From NCBI GenBank assembly GCA_035578905.1, contig JAQJVL010001106.1, positions 124,001 to 188,000 of the forward strand: a stretch of 64,000 nt of DNA, in the 5' to 3' direction. Origin of the DNA: Stictocephala bisonia (taxonomy: Eukaryota; Arthropoda; Insecta; Hemiptera; Membracidae). Below are positions 1 through 12,300 of this stretch, piece by piece (position 1 is the first letter of the stretch; each line of letters opens with the position of its first letter). The notes under the pieces are model-generated. The model was given only the letters and a program-made list of their open reading frames with translations. It did no database searches and was not told the origin of the DNA. The position numbers were made by a program, and so were the translations under genes.

Positions 1-30
<30 letters not shown>
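1..30. repeat. (AT)n microsatellite at window edge
   Basis: Pure alternating AT to base 30; it probably continues outside the window. It directly abuts degenerate units of the 36-bp minisatellite. Confidence 0.95.
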
Positions 31-32
<2 letters not shown>

Positions 33-208
33 ATACCACAGTGAGTGTATGGGTAGGTGGGTGGGTCAATACTACATTACGTGTATGGGTGGGTGGATGG
101 GTCATCAACACAGTGTGTGTACTGAAAAATACGTAAGATTTACATAAAAAAACCGGCACGCGTTTTGTACGGCAATGGGCGGTACGCGTATGGGCGGGTG
201 GGTGGGCC
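31..208 (-). repeat. Degenerate units of the 36-bp minisatellite
   Basis: Two to three imperfect units and a partial one, recognisable by the conserved CGTGTATGGGTGGGTGG core. They are inverted relative to the big array at 19.6-22.8 kb. A unit at 192-206 reads GGGCGGGTGGGTGGG, a textbook four-run G-quadruplex motif on the plus strand. Non-repeat sequence (about 120-180) interrupts the units, so this is a decayed or seeded array rather than a homogenised one. Confidence 0.8.
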
Positions 209-552
209 ATGGATTCCCTATCGCCGTCTGGCAAATGTGTTGTACTCGTGTTTAAATGTTTTATAATTTTAGTGTTTAATGTTTTAAAACAATGACGTTT
301 TTGGAAGCCTGATGATGAAGCTTTATTTGCTTTGAAATGTACATAGCAGTAATGTAATTGAAGAACTGTTCCGACAGAAAAAGGTAATCTAAACCAGTAT
401 TATTTCTATACTATAACAGTTCTGGAGGCTCGGATATGTTTTAGTTATGTCTATGCCTACTTTTATTAAACTGTAAATTTACACACATTAATACTGTTTT
501 ATGTATTTTGTATCGAATGTCAACAGAATTTATAAACCTAATAGTATAATGT

Positions 553-668
553 CCACTACCACTGTACATGTATGGGTGGGCGGGTGGGTCAATACCACTG
601 TACGTGTATGGGTGGGCGGGTAGGTCACTACCACTGTACGTGTATGGGTGGGCGTGTGGGTCACTGCG
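553..668 (-). repeat. Three units of the 36-bp minisatellite
   Basis: Three consecutive units share CCACTGTACGTGTATGGGTG. They are the reverse complement of the units at 19.6-22.8 kb and closest to the edge units of that array. Bases 574-588 read GGGTGGGCGGGTGGG, a perfect G-quadruplex motif. Short open frames over these bases on both strands are by-products of the repeat and have no coding support. Confidence 0.9.
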
Positions 669-1613
669 TTCCCTCGTTACAGGCGGAAACACCAGCACTA
701 CACTACAGGCGAATGTGTTTGTCATCAAGTGTCATTGTTGTTCTCTCTCAACTATTTAATGACACATTTTTATGTAAAGAGTGTATAATTTAACTCGCAG
801 TTTAACTTTAACTTAATTAACTCGCAATTTTGCACTGGCTCAATAAGAACCCTTAATTAACCCATTCAGTCAATAAAAATGTCCGTCAATAAAAAAAAAA
901 CGCCCCTTTTCACAACTAAAACAAATTTGAATAAACTTACATATATACAGTTGTTAGACTAACAATATTGTATATTTCAGTCCATATCGAATATATCCAG
1001 TGTTGAAATATATCCATTAGTAGATGCGTTTGGAATTTTTTGTTAAACGTTTAGAAATGTTACATTGTTAAAAATATACAGTATTGATGAAACATTTCTT
1101 ACTTACTATTCAATTTATAACACAGTTTGACATATCTGTGTGTTGTGAAAATGATGCTCAAATTTGTAAAATAAATAATTGAAATAGTTTCGACAAAAGC
1201 GTTGGGTGACATCGAAATAGATATAATTAAAGAAGATGAACCAACATGTAATATGAAAATGTAAAAATTACTATAATTGGGCCGAGTTGAAGGTGACCTG
1301 CGTGGTATATTTAGCGTATGTAGGGGTTCCAGCAGCAGAGGGGAAGTGTTCCACCACTCCGTCTCTAGTTGGCGCGAGAGGCAGTGTTGGGAGTTTGAGT
1401 TGTGGTAGGGTACGATGCACGTAGCACTTCATCTCCTTCTCTCCCTTTGTTTGGTGGTTATGTTAAAGGTAGTAGAGAAAACTGATTGAATTATAAAAGT
1501 CGATATAATATAGCCATAATCTTGCATATTGTAATTTTTGTAGTAACATTACATTTTAAATTAAAAATCATATTGAAATTGAATATTACTTTCTTGCTCG
1601 ATCTTTCACATAA
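669..1613. other. No gene seen; AT-rich unique sequence
   Basis: No open frame with recognisable protein similarity. A GC-richer patch at about 1,300-1,450 is not assignable to any family I recognise. Confidence 0.6.
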
Positions 1614-2534
1614 TCCCCGCGTGCACTACGGCGGGATGTCATTTTTCAAATGTTAAAAACATTGAATCAAATAGGGATGGCCCACTACGGGATGGCCCAA
1701 ATGAGGATAGCACCGGCGTTCCGCACCATCAGCACTTTATCAAAATGTTTGTGAGAGAGATCTTCAGGACCAAAATCCCGTGCCGCCCGCCGGTCCCGCT
1801 CGTCCGGTGATACCAAGCACCACCGGCGGGCGGTAGCGGACATCCCCGGACGTTTTTAAATCACAGAGTTTGAACGTAGAGTAGCTTGGGTTCTCATTGA
1901 AGATGGACGTCACAAAGCTGATTGCTCTAGTTGAAATCTACCCTGAAGTGTACAACATGCGTCACCTGTAGTACTTCAATAGTATACGGCGTGATAGTGT
2001 GTGGGAAGAGATAAGAGGGCTCCTGAATCAATCATGTCAGTATACTAGTCAAATGAAAGCATTATTAACATTTTTAAGTGGAACAAGTACTACAAATTAC
2101 ACAAAGACACTTGTATTCCGTCACATAAAAGTATTTATTATTAGTCCATTAGTTGGTATGTCATTAAATTGAACAAATACGGAGTAGGTACTGTATTTAC
2201 ATAGAATTATGATATTTAAATGATTTTTATCTCAATACGCTGCGGGGGCTGGGATGCATTTATTATTTTTAACAGTTTTGAAATATTTAGACCTTTTTTT
2301 GTAGCAACTATTAAACCCTTGTCCTCACTATCCATTGCAGCCGAATCACAGCCATACTGAGGCCATCTGCTCTAGAAGTGCAGTAGTCCGTTGCCGTCCC
2401 GCCATAGTGGGAGCACCCAATTTGCAAAATCCGTTGCCGTCCGCCAGTCCCGCCGTAGTGCCCGCATTCAGTTTAAAAAATGCCGTCCCGCCTGCCCTTA
2501 CCACCCGCTGGTACCACCGTAGTGCGCGCGGGGC
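1614..2534. mobile_element. Decayed PIF/Harbinger-like DNA transposon
   Basis: Inverted GC-rich termini bound about 920 bp. The left end reads CCCCGCGTGCACTACGGCGG (from 1615); the right end, read inward on the minus strand from 2533, has the same word with C/T changes. Subterminal copies of the ACTACGG..GGGACGG word recur inside both ends (about 1,680, 2,400 and 2,460). A 12-bp perfect stem (CCGCCCGCCGGT with its complement) lies at about 1,785-1,835. The interior holds a MADF-domain remnant (1903-2040). MADF/Myb-like proteins are the accessory protein of animal PIF/Harbinger transposons, and that is the basis for the family call. No DDE transposase is left, and I could not fix a convincing 3-bp target-site duplication. 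Confidence 0.6.
1903..2040 (+). pseudogene. MADF DNA-binding domain remnant
   Basis: The frame from the ATG at 1903 reads MDVTKLIALVEIYPEVYNMR, then an in-frame TAG, then YFNSIRRDSVWEEIRGLL. This is the N-terminal MADF pattern: a leucine-rich first helix, 'P-x-[VL]-Y', an aromatic plus N after the break, and the 'R..xW.EI...L' helix. About 46 codons survive out of a domain of roughly 80-90 residues. The stop codon and missing C-terminal half mark it as dead. It lies between the inverted termini of the PIF/Harbinger-like element and shares its probable origin. A host MADF exon captured by chance is less likely but not excluded. Confidence 0.6.
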
Positions 2535-2874
2535 TTTATATAGTTAGCAAAGCATGCATTTTAAAATTGCATACGAAGTAATATGTAAATAAAATATTAA
2601 TGATACTAGTAAATATATTATTTCAATTTGAAGGTAGGTCACTGAACATTTTAATCTTCATCACATTATAAGTACTTTAAATAAATTATATATTTAAAAC
2701 ACAATAATATTTTGAATCCAATTATAATATAACCTTAATATAAATTGGTAACGACAGCAAACTGACTACATCAGCTGATTTCTCCCTCACTCTTACCTCA
2801 AGTGCCTTACCTACTATGGTATGTTCCAGCTGTACTAGATTCCAGTTCCCTCCACGTTCCTTGCCCGCCAATGG

Positions 2875-3050
2875 TCACCTAGCACGATGACGTAATAGAC
2901 GGAGCCTCCCACTGCGTATCCATGACGACGAATTGTTAAAGTGGCATAGTAGTCCGTCGGTTCAGTGGTGGGAGAGGACTAATTTTCTGTCTCACTTCAA
3001 TTACTAGCTTTATCTCTCTCACACAATTAGGTCGCAATCAAAGCGGCCGA
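2875..3050 (+). repeat. Dispersed repeat, copy 1 (second copy near 50.3 kb)
   Basis: It shares an ordered series of words with 50,230-50,445 in the same orientation: GATGACGTAAT, TCCATGAC.AC.AATTG, CAGTGG.GGGA, CTCACTTC, CTTTATC, and CGCAATC.AA.CGGC. The copies differ by small indels. The family is unknown; there is no coding capacity and no clear tRNA-like box. Confidence 0.55.
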
Positions 3051-3839
3051 ACTATACTTGAAGTAGGTGTATTAAAAATGTCGTACATTCAAATGAAAAT
3101 CTCATTTGAATTAAGTATCATAACAATAATAGTTGCTATATAGTTATGGACAAATACTGATTGATTTGAATGCACTAAAATGTTATTAGAAACTGTAAAG
3201 AATACTAGTAGATGTAAATGCATTAAAATGTTATATAAAAACTGTAAAAATGTGGTTTAACTTAAAAAAAAATCAAATAGGAGTAGATGCACTGACGATG
3301 CTATGTAGTACTGAATAATAATGAGCAACTTATCGAAAAAATAGTGATTGAAATATTAAGAGGTGACCGTCAGTTTATGCGTCCATATGTATAGTGATCT
3401 AATATTGGCCTGGATATCATTTCCACATCCTTCCTTTAATTTATCAATATTAATAACTAGCTACCAATTTTTAATATAAAAACTATTATTTTCACAATTA
3501 TATAAGCTACTGGCCGACATCCCTTGCTTCCCTACGGGATGGTTCTCTACGTTTGCTTACCCTTCCCTACGTGGTTCTCTCTAAACCATCACATCAGTAT
3601 AAAAGCACAGCCTGTTGCTATTCTCCTAGATAACAAAGTTTTATAGTCTAGAAATCCCTATATGTCTACTGTAGGGGGGAGGGAGGCGTGCAAAGTAATG
3701 CAATCATTTCAGAGAGTAGAAATGACGTTAAACATTTCACAATGGAAACAGATTAAAAAGTTTCTGTGCCATATTTTTCGGAACAGCTGTTTGAAATAAA
3801 TAGTTAGATTAAATTGATGCTAATTTTACTCTCATGTAA

Positions 3840-3985
3840 AAAAGGAAATGTCAAGGGGTTGTTGCTACCCTTAGGAATGGAATTTCAAGATAGTGGGCGT
3901 CTATGATACAAAAGCTAACTTCCCTCTAAACTTCATCAAAATTTGTTCAGTGGTTCTGGAGATTTCGTGATGAGTAAGTACATAG
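3840..3985 (+). repeat. Possible RTE-type LINE 3'-UTR fragment
   Basis: The stretch 'CCTTAGGAATGGAATTTC ... TTCATCAAAATTTGTTCAGT .. GGTTCTGGAGATTTCGTGATGAG' resembles the 3' noncoding end common to many arthropod RTE-like LINEs and related SINEs. This is recognition of a noncoding pattern only; no protein or tail supports it. Confidence 0.35.
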
Positions 3986-6780
3986 TTTTTGATTTTAAAT
4001 ATTAAGATATAAAGATAAAAGTTGTAAAAATATAAGTTTTTTCGTTAAAATTACACTTGTTTGTATGAATAAGTGAAGGAAAGGTTGTGAAAACAATGAC
4101 AAGTTCAACATTACGTAAATTGTAGAAAATAAATAAAACTAATCCCACTGTTGGCCCGATTGCATTGTTACGACGTTAACAAGGCCCGGGCTGAATCACT
4201 GCGTAAGTGAGGGATAATTGAATTTTCCACCCTTTGTTGAAAAACACAGAGGCAACAGTCCAATAACGCGACCTATTGGTTACAAGAGTTGCTAAAGCAA
4301 TTATTTTGGCTCGGACGAGAGTGTGTGCGGGCGCATGTGCTACAGGAGGCGGTAGGGGGAGACAGAACTCAACGTTCTACCCCAGTAGTACCGCGGCGCG
4401 CACTCTATTTGCATCCCAGTGCAGAGATACCCAACCTGTGTTTGTGTCGGAACGAGTTTTATCATAATTTATGAAAATTAATCCAATACAAACTATATGT
4501 ATTATGGACGCAAATACTTTTATTTTGGAAGAAAAACAGGATTAATTTCTTAATTGTAGTAATGGTAAGTACAAGTCAGTTTGACTACATTTAGCTTATT
4601 TTAATACTACAAATTTAGTTTATTTTAAAAGCTCCATATTGTCAAGTTGAAGTCTATATGTTGAAAATTTCCAATTGATTTTTGTCTAACTTCCTCAAGA
4701 CTTAGACTCTCTGATCTATATGGATCTATATGACAGTTGTTTACTTTAATAGGGCTGTCCCATGGGCCTTTAAAGTTCCATGTTAATAGTAAAAAGCTAT
4801 TTTTATATAACAATTATATAGCTAATCTACTTAATGTTCTAGTAAAATGTTTTGTGCAAAAAAAATTGCATGACTAGGAGTAGGTTTATATGAATTATAA
4901 ACGTTGAATTAAGAAAGATACTTTTATTGTGTTTTAACTCTCCTGATTTTATAAATGGTGTGTTCCAAAGATTCTCAGAAATGAAAACTTTTCATTGTTA
5001 TTGCCACCCCAATTCTAAAAATATAAGTCAAATAAAGGTAAATTTACTAAACGTGATGTTTTATTTGTCATATAAATGAATAAATTAAGTTTTATACTCT
5101 TTTTTGATATAGACTCGATGTTAGAGTATAATAAAACCTCAATATGCTCGCCATTAACCTTTAGTTGAAATTAAAACTGATATTTCCTTTGGTACTGCTA
5201 CTTTTAATACCTAGTTTTAGGATGCTTAAAATACGCTAATATTCAAGATTAAGAATAGTGTTTATATCAGTTTACTGAGGAGCTACCCATGATAACTCAC
5301 AGTACAGGTCTACGCATAATTACTTGGATGGCTAGAAAGAAAGAGAACGGCTGCTCGAAGAACGCAAACCGTAAACTTTCTACCCATTCAACATTTGTAT
5401 TAATCAAGTGAAAGTATCTGATAATCATGAGAAATAAAAGTAATAACAATTAAGGCAGGATATTTACTCTGGAATGGGAGGTCAAAATATTATTTTAAAA
5501 TAAAAAAAATATATGGCCTCCAATCCAAACGAAATCGGAAACATTACACGTTTCAATAAAAAAAAGTTTTCCGAAACCGAAATATTATCATGTTATTATC
5601 AAACTAAAAAAAATCGAAGCTAACTATTAAGTCATGTGTATGTCGCTGATTAGTCACATGTCAGAACCTTCATTATCTGGAATATCTATGTGGAATATTT
5701 CATTCAACTGCGTAACATCGTATTCATTTTAAACATTTTTTATTTTGTTCTTTCTTTTTACCATTAAAAAAGTGTAATACATACAGAGGGTTTATCATTA
5801 AAAAGAATGATTTATATAAGGAGAATAAAACAAAATCCAAAGCCTAATCCAGTTATTTTACGTGAATTGTTTACGAAATAAGTAAAATTGATTACATAAG
5901 TACTGTACGATAAGTAATTAATTTATCGTTTTTATCAATTAATTACTTCTAAAATATATTTTTAATATTTATTGTTAGTATAGTTCATTTCAGATCACAA
6001 ATACTGGTAGGTAATAAACAGACAAATTAAGTAAATTATGTTAAATTTAAAAAAATTATAGATGAAAAATTGTAAAGTAAAAATATTCTTTATTAGAAGG
6101 ATTCCCAGATGGAAAGTTTTACGAAAATTGGATAAAAAACTTTTAGTTTAATGAAGCACTACTCGTTGGTTTGCATTAAGCGTCGTTCGATTGACTTCAT
6201 TTCCATAGAAACTGTACCCTTCCGTAAACCCCAAACTCCCTGCTCCTACCCCCAGTCTGAGACTGTTGAATGAGATAAACTCACATTGTCAACTTCAAAA
6301 GTGATTTTTTTATTATTATTTATAAAACTTATATTTCTATCAAATATTAAATTTGGAAAAGTTCTGGTTTCAATATTCAAGAAAAAGTTGAAAGAATATT
6401 TTGACAAATCTTAGATCCCACAAAAATACAAACTAACCAAAATACACATTTAAGTTAAACTCTAAAAAATTACTAAGGATTTCACTTGGAGCAGCCATTG
6501 GGTTAATCTGGTATGATTTTTATTTAATGTTGTTAATAAAATCCATAAATTGCAACTAATCCTCTGTGCTAAGTAAAAATACACATTTATACAATGAATT
6601 GCATTAGAAAGTGCGAGTTGGAATTAAGTGTTTGAAGTTCATGCTTTGTTTTGGTTCTGAATATTAATTAACAAAATTGTTCTATGAAGTCATACTTTTG
6701 AACGATATTTTGGATTTCAAACATAATTTACAAACTTTTAAAACTCACTTATTGGATATTTATTTATACGCTTTGTAGAA
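3986..6780. other. No gene seen; AT-rich sequence
   Basis: About 2.8 kb without recognisable protein similarity. A GC-richer patch (4,150-4,460) has short overlapping open frames but no codon-level or homology support. I see no tandem array here. Confidence 0.6.
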
Positions 6781-6977
6781 ATGAAACTCATATAATTAAA
6801 TAAAAATGTATAAATTATGCGTGAGGCCTTTCGAAAACAAGAGTTTCACTATCAAAAGCAACAAGCAAGTATATAAAGCAACAACAGTTGCATTTTGCCT
6901 TTAATAGTAAAAACCTTGTTTTCGAAAGGCCTCAAGCATAATTTATAAATTTTTATTGGATTATGTGAGTTTCACTC
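6781..6977. repeat. Foldback hairpin with AGGCCTTTCG near the apex
   Basis: The left arm from about 6,781 ends in GAGGCCTTTCGAAAACAAG, which is inverted as CTTGTTTTCGAAAGGCCTC; the right arm ends in about TGTGAGTTTCACTCT at 6,977. Arms are roughly 60 bp with a few mismatches, around a ~70-bp loop. The arm sequence and the AGGCCTTTCG apex resemble the hairpin at 40,908-41,070, which suggests one foldback/MITE family. Confidence 0.8.
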
Positions 6978-7277
6978 TTCAAATTATATAATAAGTATAG
7001 TGTTTCCAGCATCTAGGTAAGTTTGTTCGTCCCGCTGTACAACTCCCGGCACCAATTTTGATTTATCTTAGCTCGTTAGGGATATCACATGACTAAAAGT
7101 GACAGTATACATATATAACTATACTATAATAAATACAGAATTGTTAAATGGGCTTACTAGGACCAGGCGGTTGCAACCTGGTCGCTCACTGCGCTTCTAT
7201 TCCGTCGGCCTCGGTAATGAAAGTTTATAGTAAATCTCACTCGCTGCGCTCGTGACACGACTCGTCATTACACTATA

Positions 7278-8854
7278 GTTCGAATAAAATAACTTTGGTA
7301 CTGGCGGAACGCCCTCGCTCCACTGGTCTGAAATGACAAAACTCTGAGCTTTAATTTGCTGTCAAACTTAAAATAAGTAAGCAATAATTTTCAAACTAAT
7401 TGTATAGTGTCCACCAGTTTATATTCTTTAAGGAAAAATTATGCCGGAGATTTTTCTTGAGCTAAATTGCTTTTTATAGCGATATTTGTATTTAAAAACA
7501 CGGTTTTATGAGTGAAATTGGGCGTGAGTCGTCTTCAACCTGTCACTGTAGCAGAAATAATAATAATAAAATAATTTCTTGTGGATGGATGACAGTTTGA
7601 TTCATTGTGATTAGTTTGGTTGGTAAAAGTCTCATTTAATAATTCAAACAGGTTAATGAGAAATTAATTTTTTTGTAAAACCTTGCAAACTCGGAAACGA
7701 AAAACGCTAGACAAAATTTATTTGAGCAAACATTAACTGTGTTATTTATGTATAGTTAAAATAATACTGTGGTACTAATAAAACATGCGGAAAAATAATG
7801 AAGAGTTGATGAAGTTAACTCATAGTTCGTTTACATCGAGGCTGTGTCGGACGCGTAAGGTATACTCTGCTCAAGGGAAAGTGTAGACTGAATATTCAGC
7901 CCAAGCGTAAAACGAATTCCGATCGACGATATTTCCAGATAAGAAATGTTTCTCCAGTAAGAAATAAGGTAAGTTAGTTGACTATTGACTTTGAGGTGTG
8001 TTCGTGTTCAGTTCTTTATCGATTTGATAGTGCTTAATATAGTATAACCACTAGATTATTTTGATTACAATTATTTAGTTTTAGTGATATAACACGTTTT
8101 TATTTATTTAAATGTGACAATAATGCTATAGGATTCAGTGTGTATATAATTATCAGTGTTTATTGCAATTATAATATTTAGGCTCTTTCAAATTTTAGGA
8201 AGTGTTCTATTAGTAGTTGACAAGAAATGTTTGCAATGGAAGAGGCAAGATCTGAGCCAGTGACTGTACATTGTGCGTGTGGTATCACTGCCGCCTTGTT
8301 GACAATCGAGTTTTGAAAACTTCTGAATCTTTCTTCCTAATTCAAGAAAATTCTATTTAATACAAGAGTACGATTTTAGTGTCACTTAAATAACACAATT
8401 AATTTAGGTTTAAAGAAATTTTATCTAGAGTTTGTTATTATCGAATTTACAAAGGTTTACAAAAAAATTAATTTCTCATTAACCTGTTTGAATTATTAAA
8501 TGAGACTTATACCAAACTAATCACAATGAATCAAACTGTCATCCATCTACAAGAAATTATTTTATTATTATTACTCTCGCTACAGTAACAGGTTAAAGAC
8601 GACTCACGCGCAATTTCACTCATAAAACCGTGTTCTTAAACACAAATATCACAATAAAAAAACAAATTAGTTTAAGCAAAATATCCAGCATAATATTTTC
8701 TTAAAGAATATAACATGGTGGACACTATACAAGTAGTTTGAAAATGATTGCTTACTTATTTTAAGTTTGACAGCAAATTAAAGCTCAGAGTTTTGTCATT
8801 TCAGACCAGTGGTGCGTGGCCGTTCCGCCAGTACCAAAGTTATTTTATTCGGAC
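7278..8854. mobile_element. 1.58-kb foldback element with ~455-bp inverted arms
   Basis: The left arm (7278 to about 7733) matches the right arm (about 8401-8854) in inverted orientation at roughly 90% identity by eye. Shared words include TTCAAACTAATTGTATAGTG (with a mismatch) and the outer GTYCGAATAAAATAACTTTG. The ~670-bp interior contains no transposase. It does contain exon-like signals: a strong donor AAG|GTAAGT at 7968/7969, an acceptor TTTTAG| at 8198, then a short open frame. This layout fits a deletion derivative of a long-TIR DNA transposon, but the superfamily is undetermined because no target-site duplication was resolved. Confidence 0.75.
8227..8316 (+). other. Short open frame after an acceptor-like site
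   Basis: The ATG at 8227 opens 29 codons (MFAMEEARSEPVTVHCACGI...) ending in TGA at 8314-8316, and lies 28 bp after the acceptor-like TTTTAG at 8198. It may be the first coding exon left over from the element's lost gene. No family is recognised, and chance cannot be ruled out at this length. Confidence 0.2.
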
Positions 8855-9324
8855 TTTTTTTTTATAACATTACTAGGTCAAATGTCCTATATATACCATC
8901 AGTAGTAATGGAACTAATATTTAGTAATGTTTTTTACTATAAGCTGGTGCCAATGTTTTTCTCATGAGAAAATAAATATTCGTTCTTTTAAGGGACCTTT
9001 CTATCCCATAGGAATGTAATTCCCGAAAACTATTGCTTAGCTTTCCACTGTGATAATACATTTGCACTCTCTCGAAATGTTAGGTCAATTAAAGTGACAA
9101 AATAATATATTAAGTTGTTCTTGTTTCCAAATTGTAATTAATCCTATGCCAATGCTATTCTAACAGACAAAAAGGTTCTTGTAAGGTGGTAGTCGTTTTA
9201 TATCATTTGTGATTAGAACTTCTAAGAGTAGTTTTTTTAGTGCGCATTTATGATACAACATTCACAATTCTTCAAAATGTCGTGTCAGGAGAATTCGTAA
9301 TAATTGAGTGAGTTTGTGATATTT

Positions 9325-12300
9325 CCAAACTGCCAAACCACCTCTGGAAAGTCAAAAGCCCCAGTTAATCCGATAGAACAATCTTTCCGTCAGCTAGCCA
9401 AACTGCCAAACCACTCCTGGAAAGTCAAAAGTACCAGTTAGTCCGATAGAACAATCTTTCCGTCAGCTAACCAAACTGCCAAACCACCCCTGGAAAGTTA
9501 AAAGCCCCAGTTAGTCCGATAGAACAATTATTCCGTCAGCTAGCCAAACTGCCAAACCACCCCTGGAAAGTCAAGAGTACAAGTTAGTCCGATAGAACAA
9601 TCTTTCCGTCAGCTAACCAAACTGCCAAACCACCCCTGGAAAGTCAAAAGCCCCAGTTAGTCCCATAGCAGAATGTCTGCAATCTTTCCGTCAGCTGGCC
9701 AAACTGCCCAACCACTCCTGGAAAGTCAAAAACCCAGTTAGTCCGATAGTAAAATGTCTCCAATCCTTCCGTCAGCTAGCCAAATTGCCAAACCACCTCT
9801 GGAAAGTCGGACACCTGGGGTAAAGGCCCAGTTAGTCCGATAGCAGAGTGTCTGCAATCTTTCCGTCAGCTAGCCAAACTGCCAAACCACTCCTGGAAAG
9901 TCAAAAGCCCCAGTTAGTCCGATAGCAGAATGTCTGCAATCTTTCCGTCAGCTAGCCAAACTGCCAAACCACCCCTGGAAAGTCAAAAGCCCCAGTTAGT
10001 CCCATAGCAGAATGTCTGCAATCTTTCCGTCAGCTGGCGAAACTGCCCAACCACTCCTGGAAAGTAAAAAACCCAGTTAGTCCGATAGTAGAATGTCTCC
10101 AATCCTTCCATCAGCTAGCCAAACTGCCAAATCACCCCTGGAAAGTCAAAAGCCCCAGTTAGTCCGATTGCAGAATGTCTGCAATCTTTCCGTCAGCTAG
10201 CCAAACTGCCAAACCACTCCTGGAAAGTCAAAAGCCCCAGTTAGTCCGATAGCAGAATGTCTGCAATCTTTCCGTCAGCTAGCCAAACTGCCAAACCACC
10301 CCTGGAAAGTCAAAAGGCCTAGTTAGTCTGATAGCAGTATGTCTGCAATCTTTCCGCCAGCTAGCCAAACTGCCAAACCACCCCTGGAAAGTCAAAAGCT
10401 CCAGTGAGTCCGATAGCAGAATGTCTGCAATCTTACCGTCAGCTAGCCAAATTACCCAACCACCCCTGGAAAGTCAAAAGCTCCAGTTAGTCCAATAGTA
10501 GAATGTCTGCAATCTTTCCGCCAGCTAGCCAAACTGCTAAACCACCCTTGGAAAATCAAAAGGCCCAGTTGGTCTTATAGCAGAATGTCTGTAATCTTTC
10601 CGTCAGCTAGCCAAACTGCCCAAACACCCCTGGAAAGTCAAAAGGCCCAGTTAGTCCGATAGCAGAATGTCTGTAATCTTTCCGTCAGCTAGCCAAACTG
10701 CCCAACCACCCCTGGAAAATCAAAAGCCCCAGTTAGTCCGATAGCAGAATGTCTGCAATCTTTCCGTCAGCTAGCCAAACTGCCAAACCACCCTTGGAAA
10801 ATCAAAAGGCCCAGTTGGTCTTATAGCAGAATGTCTGTAATCTTTCCGTCAGCTAGCCAAACTGCCCAACCACCCCTGGAAAGTCCAAAGGCCCAGTTAG
10901 TCCGATAGCAGAATGTCTGTAATCTTTCCGCCAGCTAGCCAAACTGCCCAACCACCCCTGGAAAGTCAAAAGCCCCAGTTAGTCCGATAGCAAAATGTCT
11001 GCAATCTTTCCGTCAGCTAGCCAAACTGCCAAACCACCCTTGGAAAATCAAAAGGCCCAGTTAGTACGATAGCAGAATGTCTGTAATCTTTCCGTCAACT
11101 AGCCAAACTGCCCAACCACCCTTGGAAAGTCAAAAGGCCCAGTTAGTCCGATAGCAGAATGTCTGTAATCTTTCCGTCAGCTAGCCAAAAAGCCCAACCA
11201 CCCCTGGAAAATCAAAAGCCCCAGTTAGTCCGATAGCAGAATGTCTGCAATCTTTCCGTCAGCTAGCCAAACTGCCAAACCACCCTTGAAAAATCAAAAG
11301 GCCCAGTTAGTACGATAGCAGAATGTCTGTAATCTTTCCGTCAGCTAGCCAAACTGCCCAACCACCCCTGGAAAATCAAAAGCCCCAGTTAGTCCGATAG
11401 CAGAATGTCTGCAATCTTTCCGTCAGCTAGCCAAACTGCCAAACCACCCTTGAAAAATCAAAATGCCCAGTTAGTACGATAGCAGAATGTCTGCAATCTT
11501 TCCGCCAGCTAGTTAAACTTCCAAATCACCCCTGGAAAGTCAAAAGCCCCAGTTAGTCCGATAGCAGAATGTCTCCAATCTTTCCGCCAGCTAACCAAAC
11601 TGCCCAACCACCCCTGGAAAGTCAAAAGGCCCAGTTGGTCCGATAGCAGAATGTCTGAAATCTTTCCGTCAGCTAGCCAAACTGCCCAACCACCCCTGGA
11701 AAGTCAAAAGGCCCAGTTAGTCCGATAGCAGAATGTCTGCAATCTTTCCGCCAGCTAACCAAACTGCCCAACCACCCTTGGAAAGTCAAAAGGCCCAGTT
11801 GGTCCGATAGCAGAATGTCTGTAATCTTTCCGTCAGCTAGCCAAACTGCCCAACCACCCCTGGAACATCAAAAGCCCCAGTTAGTCCGATAGCAGAATGT
11901 CTCCAATCTTTCTGCCAGCTAGCCAAACTGCCAAACCACCCTTGGAAAGTCAAAAGCCCCAGTTAGTCCGATAGCAGAATGTCTCCAATCTTTCTGCCAG
12001 CTAGCCAAACTGCCCAACCACCCCTGGAACATCAAAAGCCCCAGTTAGTCCGATAGCAGAATGTCTCCAATCTTTCTGCCAGCTAGCCAAACTGCCCAAC
12101 CACCCCTGGAACATCAAAAGGCCCAGTTAGTCCGATAGCAGAATGTCTGCAATCTTTCCGCCAGCTAACCAAACTGCCCAACCACCCTTGGAAAGTCAAA
12201 AGGCCCAGTTGGTCCGATAGCAGAATGTCTGTAATCTTTCCGTCAGCTAGCCAAACTGCCCAACCACCCCTGGAACATCAAAAGCCCCAGTTAGTCCGAT

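Noticed and set aside
4276..4474. Two overlapping 61-63-aa frames in a GC-richer patch
   Set aside because: No similarity or codon signal; likely chance opening in GC-rich sequence.
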